NCBI GenBank assembly: GCA_902582155.1
Contig: CACHRI010000003.1
Coordinates: 62,001 to 126,000, forward strand
Source of the DNA: an uncultured Pelagibacteraceae bacterium
Lineage (GTDB): Bacteria > Pseudomonadota > Alphaproteobacteria > Pelagibacterales > Pelagibacteraceae
Direction of reading: 5' to 3'
Length of the DNA stretch: 64,000 bases
The position numbers were made by a program, and so were the translations under genes. The notes under the pieces are model-generated. The model did no database searches. It saw only the letters and a list, made by a program, of their open reading frames with translations, and was not told where the DNA came from. Position 1 is the stretch's first letter. Each line of letters begins with the position of its first letter. Shown piece after piece: positions 11,407 to 21,983 of the stretch.

Positions 11407-11676
11407 TTATAAAATTCCTAAAATTTTAGCCTTTTTTATTTCTCTAGCTAGTTTTTTTTGCTTACCTAAAGAAACATTGCTAATTTTTGAAGTAATTATT
11501 TTATTTGTTTCCGTTACATATTTTTGGAGTAACGAAATATTTTTGTAATCTATTACCGGTGCATTTTTAACAGAAAAAGGACATTTTCTTGAAAATCGAC
11601 CATCACTTTTTTGAAATAAACTGAGTTTATTAAGTGAATTTTTTGAATTTTTAAAATTATTTTTTCTTTTTTTCAT
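11407..11676 (-). CDS. rpsR: 30S ribosomal protein bS18
   Basis: IDYKNISLLQKYVTETNKI core; between rplI and rpsF. Confidence 0.95.
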   Translation of the reverse strand: MKKRKNNFKNSKNSLNKLSLFQKSDGRFSRKCPFSVKNAPVIDYKNISLLQKYVTETNKIITSKISNVSLGKQKKLAREIKKAKILGIL

Positions 11677-12002
11677 TAGATTTTATTTTTTGTAAAATAT
11701 TCCGTCTCCAGATCAAGTTTTTTATATTTGACTGTCAAAAACCTCACTAAGTTATTATCTAACTTAGTCTTAGATCTTATTTCATCTAAAGTTTGTTGTT
11801 CACCCTCTAGCTTAAAGTGCAGAAAGTATCCCTTAGTATAATTCTTTATCTTTCTTTTAAAATTTAATAATCCCCATTTTTCAATTTTGAGAACTTTTCC
11901 TGAGCTATTCTTAATCAAATCTGAGTATTTCTTCTCTATAGCATCCACATCTTTTTGAGAAAGATTTTGCTTAGCAACTACTGTATGTTCATAGAAATTC
12001 AT
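11676..12002 (-). CDS. rpsF: 30S ribosomal protein bS6
   Basis: MNFYEHTVVAKQNLSQ...WGLLNFKRKIKNYTKGYFLHFKLEG. Confidence 0.95.
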   Translation of the reverse strand: MNFYEHTVVAKQNLSQKDVDAIEKKYSDLIKNSSGKVLKIEKWGLLNFKRKIKNYTKGYFLHFKLEGEQQTLDEIRSKTKLDNNLVRFLTVKYKKLDLETEYFTKNKI

Positions 12003-12087
12003 AAAAAAAGTATTAATATTTTGGAAGTTTTATACTATTATAAAAAAATCATTTCAACATTAATAATTTGCATGTATATCAAATAAA

Positions 12088-13014
12088 ATGAAAGCTTTAC
12101 TATTTCCAGGTCAAGGATCTCAAAAAACTGGTATGGCCAAAGAATTTTTTGACAATTTTTCTTTAGTTAAAGATATTTTTTCTAGGGCGGATAAAGCTCT
12201 AAATTTCAAAATATCAGATATTATTTTAAGCGGAACTGATGAGGACTTAAAAAAAACAGAAATTACTCAACCAGCAATTTTAACAACTAGTTTTTCTATA
12301 TTTAGTACTTTAAAAAAAGAATTCAATTTTGATTTTACAAATATAAATTTTTATGCTGGTCATTCTTTAGGTGAATATAGTGCATTGCTCGCAGCAGATT
12401 CGCTAAGTTTTGAAGATGCTATAAAATTAGTACACAAAAGAGGAAAACTCATGCAAGAAGCAGTTCCAATTGGCAAAGGCGCAATGCTAGCTGCGATGGG
12501 CATAGATATTTCAGAATTAAATTCTGTAATTAAAAGCATTAAAAAAGATAAAGGTGTATGTGAAATAGCTAATGATAATTCAATCGGTCAGATAATTGTA
12601 AGTGGCACTAAAGAGTCAATAACAGAACTAAACAATATGTTAAAAGAGAAAAAAAAAAGATCAATTTTTTTACCAGTCAGTGCTCCATTTCATTGTCAAC
12701 TTATGAAACCAGCCGCAGAAGAAATGAAAAAATTCCTAGTAAATTTTGATATAAAAAAACCTTCATTAAAAATTATAAGCAATGTAAACGCAAAGCCGTA
12801 TGATAATAATGAAATCATAAAAGATCTATTATATAAACAAATTTTTTCGCAGGTTAAATGGAGAGAAACCCTAGAATATATGATAAATCAAGGAACAAAA
12901 GAATTTATTGAAATTGGTCCTGGAAAAGTATTAAGTGGTTTAGTAAAAAGAACTAGTGATAAAGTTAAAATTAGCAATATTAATACAATCGTTGATATCA
13001 AAAATTTAAAATGA
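12088..13014 (+). CDS. fabD: Malonyl-CoA:ACP transacylase
   Basis: LFPGQGSQKTGM, GHSLGEYSAL, VSAPFHCQLM. Confidence 0.97.
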   Translation: MKALLFPGQGSQKTGMAKEFFDNFSLVKDIFSRADKALNFKISDIILSGTDEDLKKTEITQPAILTTSFSIFSTLKKEFNFDFTNINFYAGHSLGEYSALLAADSLSFEDAIKLVHKRGKLMQEAVPIGKGAMLAAMGIDISELNSVIKSIKKDKGVCEIANDNSIGQIIVSGTKESITELNNMLKEKKKRSIFLPVSAPFHCQLMKPAAEEMKKFLVNFDIKKPSLKIISNVNAKPYDNNEIIKDLLYKQIFSQVKWRETLEYMINQGTKEFIEIGPGKVLSGLVKRTSDKVKISNINTIVDIKNLK

Positions 13015-13745
13015 TTGATCTTAAAAATAAAAAAGTATTAATTACTGGGGCATCAGGTGGAATTGGAAATGCACTTGTCAAAAAATTTCTCTCATTAAAT
13101 TCAAATGTTTTAGGAACTGGAACAAATACAGAAAAATTGAATAAGCTTAAAAATCAGTTTCCAAAAATAATTACAAAAAAATTTGATATTTCTAATCATT
13201 CTGAAATTGAAAACTTTATAGAGGAAGTTTCTAAAGAACTTGGTGGAATTGATATTTTAATAAATAATGCTGGAATTAATAGAGACAGCTTATCATTAAG
13301 AATGAAAGACGAAGAGTGGAAAAAAGTAATAGATATAAATTTAACTTCTACTTTTTTGCTTTCCAAACATGCGATAAAAAAAATGCTAAAAAACAAATCG
13401 GGGCGTGTAATTAATATAACATCAGTAGTTGGACATACTGGAAACATTGGACAAACAAATTATGCTGCCTCTAAAGCGGGTACAATTGGTATGTCTAAAA
13501 GTCTTTCAATAGAGTATGCTAAAAAGAATATTACAATTAACTGTGTCTCTCCAGGGTTCATAGTTTCAGACATGACAAGCGGCATACCTGAGAAAATAAA
13601 AGAGATACTACTTTCCAAAATACCAATGGGCAAAATGGGTTCAGGTGAAGATGTCTCAAATTGTGCAGCTTTTTTAAGTTCTGATCAAGCCTCCTATATT
13701 ACTGGCGAAACTATTCATGTTAATGGTGGAATGTATATGCCTTGA
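13011..13745 (+). CDS. fabG: 3-oxoacyl-ACP reductase
   Basis: SDR GASGGIG, NNAG, YAASKAG, C-terminal SYITGETIHVNGGMYM. Confidence 0.96.
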   Translation: MIDLKNKKVLITGASGGIGNALVKKFLSLNSNVLGTGTNTEKLNKLKNQFPKIITKKFDISNHSEIENFIEEVSKELGGIDILINNAGINRDSLSLRMKDEEWKKVIDINLTSTFLLSKHAIKKMLKNKSGRVINITSVVGHTGNIGQTNYAASKAGTIGMSKSLSIEYAKKNITINCVSPGFIVSDMTSGIPEKIKEILLSKIPMGKMGSGEDVSNCAAFLSSDQASYITGETIHVNGGMYMP

Positions 13746-13799
13746 CAATTCTTATTAATAATCTTAGTAAGAATATATTAATTTAAATAAGGAAAATTC

Positions 13800-14042
13800 A
13801 TGTCAAAAGAAATCGGTTCAAAAGTAAAAAAAATAGTTGCAGATCATCTTGGTGTTGAAGAAGAAAAAGTTGTGGATGAAGCAAGTTTTATAGATGATCT
13901 TGGCGCAGACAGCCTTGATACTGTTGAGCTTGTAATGGCCTTTGAAGAAGAATTCGGATCAGAAATATCTGACAGCGAGGCAGAGAAAATATTAACAGTT
14001 GGTGATGCTATAAAATTTATTGAGAGTAAATCAGCTCAATAA
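13800..14042 (+). CDS. acpP: Acyl carrier protein
   Basis: [21 protein letters not shown] phosphopantetheine site. Confidence 0.98.
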   Translation: MSKEIGSKVKKIVADHLGVEEEKVVDEASFIDDLGADSLDTVELVMAFEEEFGSEISDSEAEKILTVGDAIKFIESKSAQ

Positions 14043-14061
14043 ATTAAGAAAAGGATTATAA

Positions 14062-14637
14062 TTGGGTTTTAATATTGTTCTGTCTTCTCCCTCTGGCGCA
14101 GGAAAAACTACCATAACAAAAAAACTTAGCCAAAAATATCCAAATATCAAAGTCTCCATTTCACATACGACTAGAAAACCAAGACCTAATGAAATAGACG
14201 GTGTAGATTACCATTTCGTGGACGTTAATGAGTTTGAAAACCTTATAAAAAAAAATAATTTTTATGAACATGCTAAAATTTTTGACAATTACTATGGAAC
14301 GTCAATAAATTCAGTTAATAAGTTACACGAGCAAAATTACGATGTAGTTTTTGATATTGATTGGCAAGGTACAAAAAAATTGTCAGAATATAAAGAATTA
14401 AATTTGATAAAAATTTTTATTTTACCACCAGATAAAAGTGAATTAAAAGCAAGATTAATAAATAGAAATCAAGATAATAATCAGACCGTTGAAAAAAGGT
14501 TGAAACAGTATGAAAACGACATAAAACATTGGTCAGACTATGATTACATTGTAATTAATAAAGACCTAGAAAGCTGCTTTAACCAAATAGAAAAAATTAT
14601 AAAAAGTCATAAAAGAAAAAAAATGTCTTTTATCTAA
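14062..14637 (+). CDS. gmk: Guanylate kinase (TTG start)
   Basis: SSPSGAGKTTI, SHTTRKPRPNEIDGVDYHFV; AAGGA upstream of TTG. Confidence 0.96.
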   Translation: MGFNIVLSSPSGAGKTTITKKLSQKYPNIKVSISHTTRKPRPNEIDGVDYHFVDVNEFENLIKKNNFYEHAKIFDNYYGTSINSVNKLHEQNYDVVFDIDWQGTKKLSEYKELNLIKIFILPPDKSELKARLINRNQDNNQTVEKRLKQYENDIKHWSDYDYIVINKDLESCFNQIEKIIKSHKRKKMSFI

Positions 14638-15424
14638 TTTTCATATTTTCAAAATATTCTGCAATTTTAAAATACGTTTCCTCACTTAAATTTTCAGGTC
14701 TTTTGGACATGTCAATGTCAAGACTTTTAAAAAATTTTTCATCATTAATTTTCAATTTTTTGAAAGTTTTATTAATCATTTTTCTTTTGTTAGAAAAAAA
14801 GGTATTAGTAATATTTTCAAGAATACTAATCTCTTTCAAAATATTATTTTTTCTAATTACTGGAGTAAATTCAATCACAATAGAGTCAACTTTTGGCCTT
14901 GGTATAAAAGAATTTTTTGAAACATAAAAATAATTTAAAACTTTAAGCCGATATTTTGTCAAAATAGACAGTCTTGAATAATTACTACTGCCATAATTAG
15001 CTATAATTTTTTCTCCAACTTCTTTTTGAAACATAAATATTAATCTATCAAAATTCGGAGGCCATGGTTTAACTCTAATGAATTTTACTAAAATTTGACT
15101 TGATATATTATAAGGAAGATTTCCAATAATAATTGTATTTTTTACCAACAAATCCTTAATATTAATTTTTAATATATCATCATTTATTATGATAACTTTG
15201 CTTTGGTCTTTAAAAGTTTTTTTTAAATCTAAAAAAAATTTTTTATCTTTCTCTATACAGATTAATTTTTGAGGTTTAGCATTCAATAAAAAAGATGTTA
15301 AATTTCCTGTGCCTGGACCTATTTCTATAATATTTTTATTTTTTAATGATGTTAAAGATATTATTTTATTTAAGATATTTTTATCTATTAAAAGATTTTG
15401 ACCTAAAGACTTTTTAAATTTCAT
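14630..15424 (-). CDS. rsmA: 16S rRNA dimethyladenosine transferase
   Basis: MKFKKSLGQNLLIDKNI, IEIGPGTGNLT, IIGNLPYNIS; start set at 15424 (ATGA overlap with pdxA). Confidence 0.96.
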   Translation of the reverse strand: MKFKKSLGQNLLIDKNILNKIISLTSLKNKNIIEIGPGTGNLTSFLLNAKPQKLICIEKDKKFFLDLKKTFKDQSKVIIINDDILKINIKDLLVKNTIIIGNLPYNISSQILVKFIRVKPWPPNFDRLIFMFQKEVGEKIIANYGSSNYSRLSILTKYRLKVLNYFYVSKNSFIPRPKVDSIVIEFTPVIRKNNILKEISILENITNTFFSNKRKMINKTFKKLKINDEKFFKSLDIDMSKRPENLSEETYFKIAEYFENMKIR

Positions 15425-16371
15425 CCAGGTAATTTTGACATAATTTTGATACACTTATCAAGACTATTTGGATTTGAATTTTTTAAAAAAATTTTATTTC
15501 TTGCTGTTCCGTGATCAGGGGACAGTCTAATATAAGGTAATCCCAAAGTGATATTTATTGCATCAAATTCAAACAAAGCTTTAAAAGGCGCTAAAACTTG
15601 ATCATGGTACATGCCAACAATAACATCAAATTTTTTGATATTTTGCTTCATAAAAATTGTATCAGCTGGAAATGGACCTAATAACTTAAATTTCTTTTTT
15701 AATTTATTTATTACTGGTAAAAGTATTTTTTTTTCTTCAGAGTTTTTTCTTAGTTCGTAATTATGAGGGTTTAAGCCTAATATGGCAATTCGAGGCTTTA
15801 TTTTAAAATATCTTTTATAAAACTTATCTAATGTTTTTACCTTTAATAATATTAATTTTTTTTTTAATAACTTCGGTACATTATCAATTTTGACATGGGT
15901 AGTAATAGGCACCACTGACAATTTTTGGTTATAAATCATCATTACTTCTGAGTGATTAGTTTTATTTTTATGGCCTAAAAATTCAGTCACCCCAAAACTC
16001 TTATTTTTAAACAGGTTTTTTTTATCTATTGCACAGTTGATAAAACCTTTAATTTTTTTTTCGACAGATAACTTATGTGCGATATCAAAAGATTTCTTTA
16101 TATATTTTGAAATCTGTTCAGATTTAACTGAAAATGGTTTTTTAAATTTTAACGGAACATCTAGTATAAAAAGTTTTTTTTTAGATTTTTTGAATTTTTT
16201 TATATCATTAATTTTTTCAATTTTAACTTTGATCTTCAGAATTTTAAGTTGTGCTTCAATTAGATCGTAACTTCCAATTACAAAACAATTACTTTTTTTA
16301 GCCGAAGATTTGGCTAAAATTTCAGAATTAATGCTATTTGGGTCACCTAAAATTATTGCGAATTTATTCAT
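15421..16371 (-). CDS. pdxA: 4-hydroxythreonine-4-phosphate dehydrogenase
   Basis: GDPNSINSEI, LGLNPHNYE, GMYHDQVLAPFKAL, LPYIRLSPDHGTA. Confidence 0.96.
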   Translation of the reverse strand: MNKFAIILGDPNSINSEILAKSSAKKSNCFVIGSYDLIEAQLKILKIKVKIEKINDIKKFKKSKKKLFILDVPLKFKKPFSVKSEQISKYIKKSFDIAHKLSVEKKIKGFINCAIDKKNLFKNKSFGVTEFLGHKNKTNHSEVMMIYNQKLSVVPITTHVKIDNVPKLLKKKLILLKVKTLDKFYKRYFKIKPRIAILGLNPHNYELRKNSEEKKILLPVINKLKKKFKLLGPFPADTIFMKQNIKKFDVIVGMYHDQVLAPFKALFEFDAINITLGLPYIRLSPDHGTARNKIFLKNSNPNSLDKCIKIMSKLPG

Positions 16372-17293
16372 TTACTTCTATAAAAATTTTTCTTTCTAAA
16401 TCTAAATAATGAGAATTAGAAAAAATATTTAATTTTTCTTGTTTCTTCTTATTAACAATTCTTTGTTTAATCTGATTAACATTTAGATTATTTTGGTTTA
16501 AAATTCTTTTATCATTTAACATAATAATCACTAAATTTTTATTATTTTTTATAGGTGGTGAAATTTCACCATTCTTTAATCTTTTTATTATTTCTAAATA
16601 TTCAGGTGATATCGATTTTGAATTTATCCAACCTATTTTTCCACCTTTAGCAGACGTAACTGAATTACTATACAAGGTTGCAGTTTTATTGAAACCGATT
16701 TCATTAATATTTTTTTTTATATTATTAAATTTTTTTTCATCCCAGTTTTCAATTACTATTTCAGATAAATTAAACTCTTCTATTTCTTTTTCCCTATCTA
16801 TCTGTAAATTAATTTCAGACTCAATTAGCTCTTCATCAACATCTAATTGTTTTTTATATAAAGAATATATCAAGGTATTCCATTTTAAATCATTAATTAC
16901 ACTATTGATAAATGTATCATAATTTGCACCAAATTTATTAAAATGATTCTCAAGATTGATATTTTGTAAGGCAATATTCTTCTCTAAACTTGTGATGTAA
17001 TTTTGTACATCCTCTTTGCTATATTTTTCCACTTTATATTTTTTAACTTCTATCGTTTTTATAATTTTCTTTTTTAAATTATTAAAAGCTAGGTTTTGCA
17101 AACCTTTAAAATCTTTTTCATCTGCTGGTTTATTTGATAAAGCTAGTACGGTGTTTATTTCATTAATAATGTCATAATTTGTAATTATTTCACCCCCAAT
17201 TTTAGCAACAATTTTATCTTTTATATTTGCATTTGCTTCTTGAATAAAAATAAATAATGTTATTATAAAAAAATAAATTTTTTTTATTCTCAT
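16364..17293 (-). CDS. surA: SurA-like periplasmic chaperone/peptidyl-prolyl isomerase
   Basis: Signal peptide, KIVAKIGGEIITNYDI, rotamase-like GGKIGWINSKSISPEY; between pdxA and lptD. Confidence 0.85.
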   Translation of the reverse strand: MRIKKIYFFIITLFIFIQEANANIKDKIVAKIGGEIITNYDIINEINTVLALSNKPADEKDFKGLQNLAFNNLKKKIIKTIEVKKYKVEKYSKEDVQNYITSLEKNIALQNINLENHFNKFGANYDTFINSVINDLKWNTLIYSLYKKQLDVDEELIESEINLQIDREKEIEEFNLSEIVIENWDEKKFNNIKKNINEIGFNKTATLYSNSVTSAKGGKIGWINSKSISPEYLEIIKRLKNGEISPPIKNNKNLVIIMLNDKRILNQNNLNVNQIKQRIVNKKKQEKLNIFSNSHYLDLERKIFIEVNE

Positions 17294-17294
17294 C

Positions 17295-19631
17295 TTAATT
17301 TGTGGGCGTTGTAATAGTTCCTAAAGGAGAAAAAGTTACCTTGAACATTAAAGAGTCCTCTGGTTCTAAATCTCTATCCCTGTAGAACTCTCTTCTAAAA
17401 GCTACACCGGCTCTTAAACAGTCATTTAAATATTCATAACTTAAATCGTAAAATTCCGCTGAATTTGAAAGCAGGTTCCTCTTTGCTCCGAAGGAAATTT
17501 CTGAATTTACAAAGTTAACCCCAAATTTACTCTGTAAGTATTTTTGATTTCCGATATGTTTATCTTCTTCTAAATAACTTATGTTAAAATTTGTTTCAGG
17601 ATATACGATATCCAAATTAATTTTATTTTTATTAAATTCACTCAAGTTTTGATCAAGTAAAAAATTGTTTGTAATTTTAATATTTTCATTAAAATTGAAA
17701 GAAGTTTCACCGATTATATCAGATAACTTTTCGTTCAGAGTAGATTTTGATGGTAAGTCTCTATTTTCTTTCGCACTTATAACTTGACCAATGCTAAAAC
17801 TAAATTTCTCATTTTTTATTTCTTTATTTTTACCAAGTTCATTTATTTTGTAATCAAATCCTAAGCTTATACTAGAACCTGTGTCTACTTCATCAATGGT
17901 GTTAACTTTATTTAAACTAAATAAATTAGAATTATTTAAGGTTATTGTATTTCCAGATATATTTCTAGAATCATTTGGTGAAATTTTTAATAATATCTTA
18001 GGTTTAAAAATATTAATTTTATTATTGTTAAGTTTGTACAAGCCAAGTTCTGATTTCAAGCCTAATGCTCCATAAAATTCAGATACAGATCCATCAGTTT
18101 TATAATTAGTCTCATTTTTCGCGTCATAATTTATATTTTTAAATAGTCCTAAAAATTCACTTTCAATTCCTAGATTGTTAATCCAACTATTTGAGACCCA
18201 ATTAAATTCGTTTGAAATTACATCTATTTGTTTATCTACGTCGTAATTTTTAACTATTAACTCTGATTTAAAATCGACAATTCCTATATTTTCACTCATA
18301 AAAAGATTTTTTTCTAAGCTAGCTTCTGGATAAATATATTCGTAGCTGTCATTTCCTGTTTTTGATAAATCTTCGAATGCAGCGATTTTAGTATTAAAAA
18401 ACAAATCGTCTTTTTGATAACTATAATCAACAGAATTTTTAATTGTATTATCGAGATAATCAACAAGCAAGGTTTGCAGCTTATTCACTTTCGGATATGT
18501 TTTATTAGAAACATGCTGTAAATTAATATCTAAATTACTAAAATTATTTTCCTCATCAATAAATGTTTTATAAAATCTTGTAAAAAGGTGAGACCTCGAT
18601 CCCGGAGTTTTAAGATTTGATTTTTCCTTGTAACCCTCTGTATAACCCGCATCAAAAACAAAAGATGAATTTTTAAAATCCTGTCTATATTCAGCTAAGT
18701 ATAATGGTTCGTTACTTGTGTGAAAACGTGGAGTAAATGTTATGTCCTTATCCTTAGCTATATTCCAAAAATAAGGAATGTCTACACCTGCTCCAATGTT
18801 AGAACTGTTTGTGAACGTAGGGATTAGAAAACCTGATCTTCTTTCAACAGTTGGATCTGGATGAGAAAACCTCGGAAAATAAAAAATTGGAAAATCATAA
18901 ATTTTTAAAAAAGCATTATTATAATAAACAGTTTTTTTTGAACTATTATGGCTTATTTTTTTTGCTCTAAGTTCCCAAGGGGGACATTTTTCGTTTTCTC
19001 TAAATTTACAAAAAGTAAAAACTCCTTTTTGCATTGTAGAAATATCTTTATTAAAAGACAAACTGTTTGCGAATAATCTTGGATTATTTCTTGGATCCGC
19101 TTTAAATCCATCGTCGTTCAAGAATATTTTTGCGTCTGAACCTATAATTTTTTTCTCTTTTTCATTTATGTATAATTCACTAAATTTATAAATATTTTTT
19201 TTTGTATCTTCGAGCTTTATATCACCTTTGGAAAAAAGAACGTTTTTAATTGAGTTGTAATTAAACATGTTTACTAAAATTATATTACCATCTGGATCTG
19301 TAATTTTTGTTTCAAAATCTGATTTAATGATTTTATTTTTATTATCGAAAATAACATTTTTACTCTCTAAAATGTATTTTTCACTTGTAACTATCTTTGT
19401 GATTCCTTCGCTAGTAAGTAAATCCTCTTTTTTAAAATATTTTGCACTTTCGGCTGATAATGAATTTAAATTTTCATCAATTGCTTCAACGTTTCCACTT
19501 AATATAATTTTGGAGTCTTTTTTATCGATTTTGACCTCTGATGCACTGATGTTTAACTCTTCAGAGTAAGATATGGAAGTAAATAATGATAACAAAGTTA
19601 TTTTAAATATTATTAAAATTTTATTTTTCAT
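17295..19631 (-). CDS. lptD: LPS-assembly protein LptD
   Basis: N-terminal OstA-like repeats, PIFYFPRFSHPDPTVERRSGFLIPTF, beta-barrel C-terminus; adjacent lptG/lptF. Confidence 0.93.
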   Translation of the reverse strand: MKNKILIIFKITLLSLFTSISYSEELNISASEVKIDKKDSKIILSGNVEAIDENLNSLSAESAKYFKKEDLLTSEGITKIVTSEKYILESKNVIFDNKNKIIKSDFETKITDPDGNIILVNMFNYNSIKNVLFSKGDIKLEDTKKNIYKFSELYINEKEKKIIGSDAKIFLNDDGFKADPRNNPRLFANSLSFNKDISTMQKGVFTFCKFRENEKCPPWELRAKKISHNSSKKTVYYNNAFLKIYDFPIFYFPRFSHPDPTVERRSGFLIPTFTNSSNIGAGVDIPYFWNIAKDKDITFTPRFHTSNEPLYLAEYRQDFKNSSFVFDAGYTEGYKEKSNLKTPGSRSHLFTRFYKTFIDEENNFSNLDINLQHVSNKTYPKVNKLQTLLVDYLDNTIKNSVDYSYQKDDLFFNTKIAAFEDLSKTGNDSYEYIYPEASLEKNLFMSENIGIVDFKSELIVKNYDVDKQIDVISNEFNWVSNSWINNLGIESEFLGLFKNINYDAKNETNYKTDGSVSEFYGALGLKSELGLYKLNNNKINIFKPKILLKISPNDSRNISGNTITLNNSNLFSLNKVNTIDEVDTGSSISLGFDYKINELGKNKEIKNEKFSFSIGQVISAKENRDLPSKSTLNEKLSDIIGETSFNFNENIKITNNFLLDQNLSEFNKNKINLDIVYPETNFNISYLEEDKHIGNQKYLQSKFGVNFVNSEISFGAKRNLLSNSAEFYDLSYEYLNDCLRAGVAFRREFYRDRDLEPEDSLMFKVTFSPLGTITTPTN

Positions 19632-20712
19632 TAATTTGTAATAGTCCTACGGCATTAGTTAAACTTATTATTATAACTGGTAACCAAACAGATATTTCAG
19701 GAGGAATTCTATCAGATTTCCCTAAGGCAACAGATAAATCCTTTAAATAATAAATAATAGCACAAGATAAAACAGCTATCATAAGATACTTTATGTTATT
19801 AGAATTCCGATTATTGATTGTAAATATTGCAGCTAAAACAGTCATTAAAGCAAGAAAAAAAGGCAATGCAAAAAAAGAATTAATTTTTTCTGAAATTGTT
19901 GTTTTTTCATAACCTCTTATAATCAATTTTTTATTTTCTGTTATAAGTTCGTAGAAGGATATTGTGTCAAGATTTTTAAATAAATTATTTAATTTGTTAA
20001 CATTGTAAAAAGATTTGAACGTATAATTAGGCTTTTTTATTAAATCTATATTTCCTTGTTGATCAAAATTAAATACTTTAGGATTTTTTAAGAGCCAATT
20101 ATTATCAGTAATATCGGCTTTTTCTGCTTCAATTCTCTGTTTTACAAAATTTTCGCTAGACACAACATTTATAGAAACATTAATTAGATCATTATTTTCT
20201 AATCTTTTTGCATTGATTATGTATAAATCATTATTTTTTGTTTCTTTAATCCAAACACCGTTTCTATTTATAGTTACTAAATGATCAGTATCTTTAGAAT
20301 AATTTGATTTTGTTTTCTCATAATACTTTACCATATTCGATGTTATTGGATTTACTAATATTAAAATTATTATGCCCCATAAAAAAGAAATAGAACTTAT
20401 TATAAAAATTATTTTTACGTTAGAGTAACCAAAAACTTTTAAAGTAAGTAATTCATTACTATTTTTGATTGAAATAAAAAATACCATCGCTGTTATAAAA
20501 ATTATAAAAGGCATTAAGTTAATGAAAATCAAATTAGGTATATAAGACAAAGTTAATATAATTGGTAAAAATAAACTTTCATTTGAATTTTTGAAAAATT
20601 CAACTTCCTCAAATAGGTTAAGTATAAGCCCTAAACAAAAAGATATTAATAAAATATTGAAAAAAACTTTAGTATAACTATTTATTAAGTAATTATTAAT
20701 TGTATTATTCAC
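19621..20712 (-). CDS. lptG: LPS export ABC transporter permease LptG
   Basis: YjgP/YjgQ family topology; LLTLKVFGYSNVKI; paired with lptF. Confidence 0.88.
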   Translation of the reverse strand: MNNTINNYLINSYTKVFFNILLISFCLGLILNLFEEVEFFKNSNESLFLPIILTLSYIPNLIFINLMPFIIFITAMVFFISIKNSNELLTLKVFGYSNVKIIFIISSISFLWGIIILILVNPITSNMVKYYEKTKSNYSKDTDHLVTINRNGVWIKETKNNDLYIINAKRLENNDLINVSINVVSSENFVKQRIEAEKADITDNNWLLKNPKVFNFDQQGNIDLIKKPNYTFKSFYNVNKLNNLFKNLDTISFYELITENKKLIIRGYEKTTISEKINSFFALPFFLALMTVLAAIFTINNRNSNNIKYLMIAVLSCAIIYYLKDLSVALGKSDRIPPEISVWLPVIIISLTNAVGLLQINEK

Positions 20713-21851
20713 GTAAGCTCACTCCTAAATCTTGTTATCAAAATAAAATATAATATTGGAGAAAGTAAAAAAGGTACCAAAAAGTATGTATAAAAATTTA
20801 ATTTTGATAATCCGGAATATCTTACTAGTAATTCGGAGAGTACCAAAAGAAAAAAACTCACTATAAAAAATATATATCTGTTAGCGATTTTAATTTTTTT
20901 ATTTTTTTTATAAACTAGCAAAAATGAAATTAAAATTGAAACTAATGGAATATAAAGTGGCATTACAATTCTTCTTGAAAAAGTTTCTATTACAATCGAA
21001 ATATTATTTTTTGGACAATTTTTAACATATTGATCAGACATGTTTTTAAGGTAATAATTTTTTAGACAACTTAAGATTTTCAAAGTAGAAGTTTCTTGAA
21101 TCTTTACATCTTTAATAACTCTATTGTCAAGATTTTCAAAGTTGAGCAAGGTTTTATTAAATTGAATAATACGAACAGTGTTATCATTTTCAAATGATTG
21201 AATAACACCTTTCTCAAGAATAATTTTATTTTTATCAATTATTCCACTTTCAGCTATGATTGTTTGATTTTTTGATGAACCTTTTTCTGGTAAAAGATTA
21301 TTAAGATTATTACCTTCGTCTTTAATAAAAATATCTTTAACTAAGTTATCTTTTTTTTCCCCAATGTAAAATGTTAACCCTTTAAAGGTATCAGCAAAAA
21401 TATTTGGTTTGAGCAGGTTACTTACTGTATCAACACCAGATTCTTTAATAAGGTTTCTAGATTTATTTAGCGCTGTCGGAGTAATAATTGTGGAAAATAT
21501 TATGTAAACTAATAACACCATTAAAGATATTCTGAAAAATAGGTTTGAAATTTGAGATTTAGAAATACCTGATGTCCATAATACTAAAAGCTCATTTTGT
21601 CTCTCAAGCTTAATAATTGTAAAAAAAATTGCTAATAAAAAACTGAGAGGAATAAATTTTGTAATTATATTGGTTAAATTTAGTAGAGAATATATAAAGT
21701 ACGTGGAAGTTGAATACCCACTATCAACAATTAAATCTAAAAAATTTACCGCTCTTACTGTCCATGCTATTAAAGATAGAGAAAATATTATAAGAACGAA
21801 AAACTTGATTAATTCGACGGTTATATAGTTATAAATTTTGTTTTTTACCAT
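20709..21851 (-). CDS. lptF: LPS export ABC transporter permease LptF
   Basis: YjgP/YjgQ family; ERQNELLVLWTSGISKSQI. Confidence 0.88.
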   Translation of the reverse strand: MVKNKIYNYITVELIKFFVLIIFSLSLIAWTVRAVNFLDLIVDSGYSTSTYFIYSLLNLTNIITKFIPLSFLLAIFFTIIKLERQNELLVLWTSGISKSQISNLFFRISLMVLLVYIIFSTIITPTALNKSRNLIKESGVDTVSNLLKPNIFADTFKGLTFYIGEKKDNLVKDIFIKDEGNNLNNLLPEKGSSKNQTIIAESGIIDKNKIILEKGVIQSFENDNTVRIIQFNKTLLNFENLDNRVIKDVKIQETSTLKILSCLKNYYLKNMSDQYVKNCPKNNISIVIETFSRRIVMPLYIPLVSILISFLLVYKKNKKIKIANRYIFFIVSFFLLVLSELLVRYSGLSKLNFYTYFLVPFLLSPILYFILITRFRSELT

Positions 21852-21983
21852 TAGAATTTGATGTATATAAATAATGCAACTTTAAATAAAACTCAACCTA
21901 TGATAGTACACTATGACTAATATTTCATTGAAATATGACGTATTCGAACATATATACCATTTAACCCTATTAATTTAAAATTT

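Noticed and set aside
21920-21936. 17-nt perfect palindrome ATATTTCA-T-TGAAATAT between lptF and pepA
   Set aside because: Arms of 8 nt in DNA this AT-rich are expected a few times per 64 kb; no second copy or conservation evidence.
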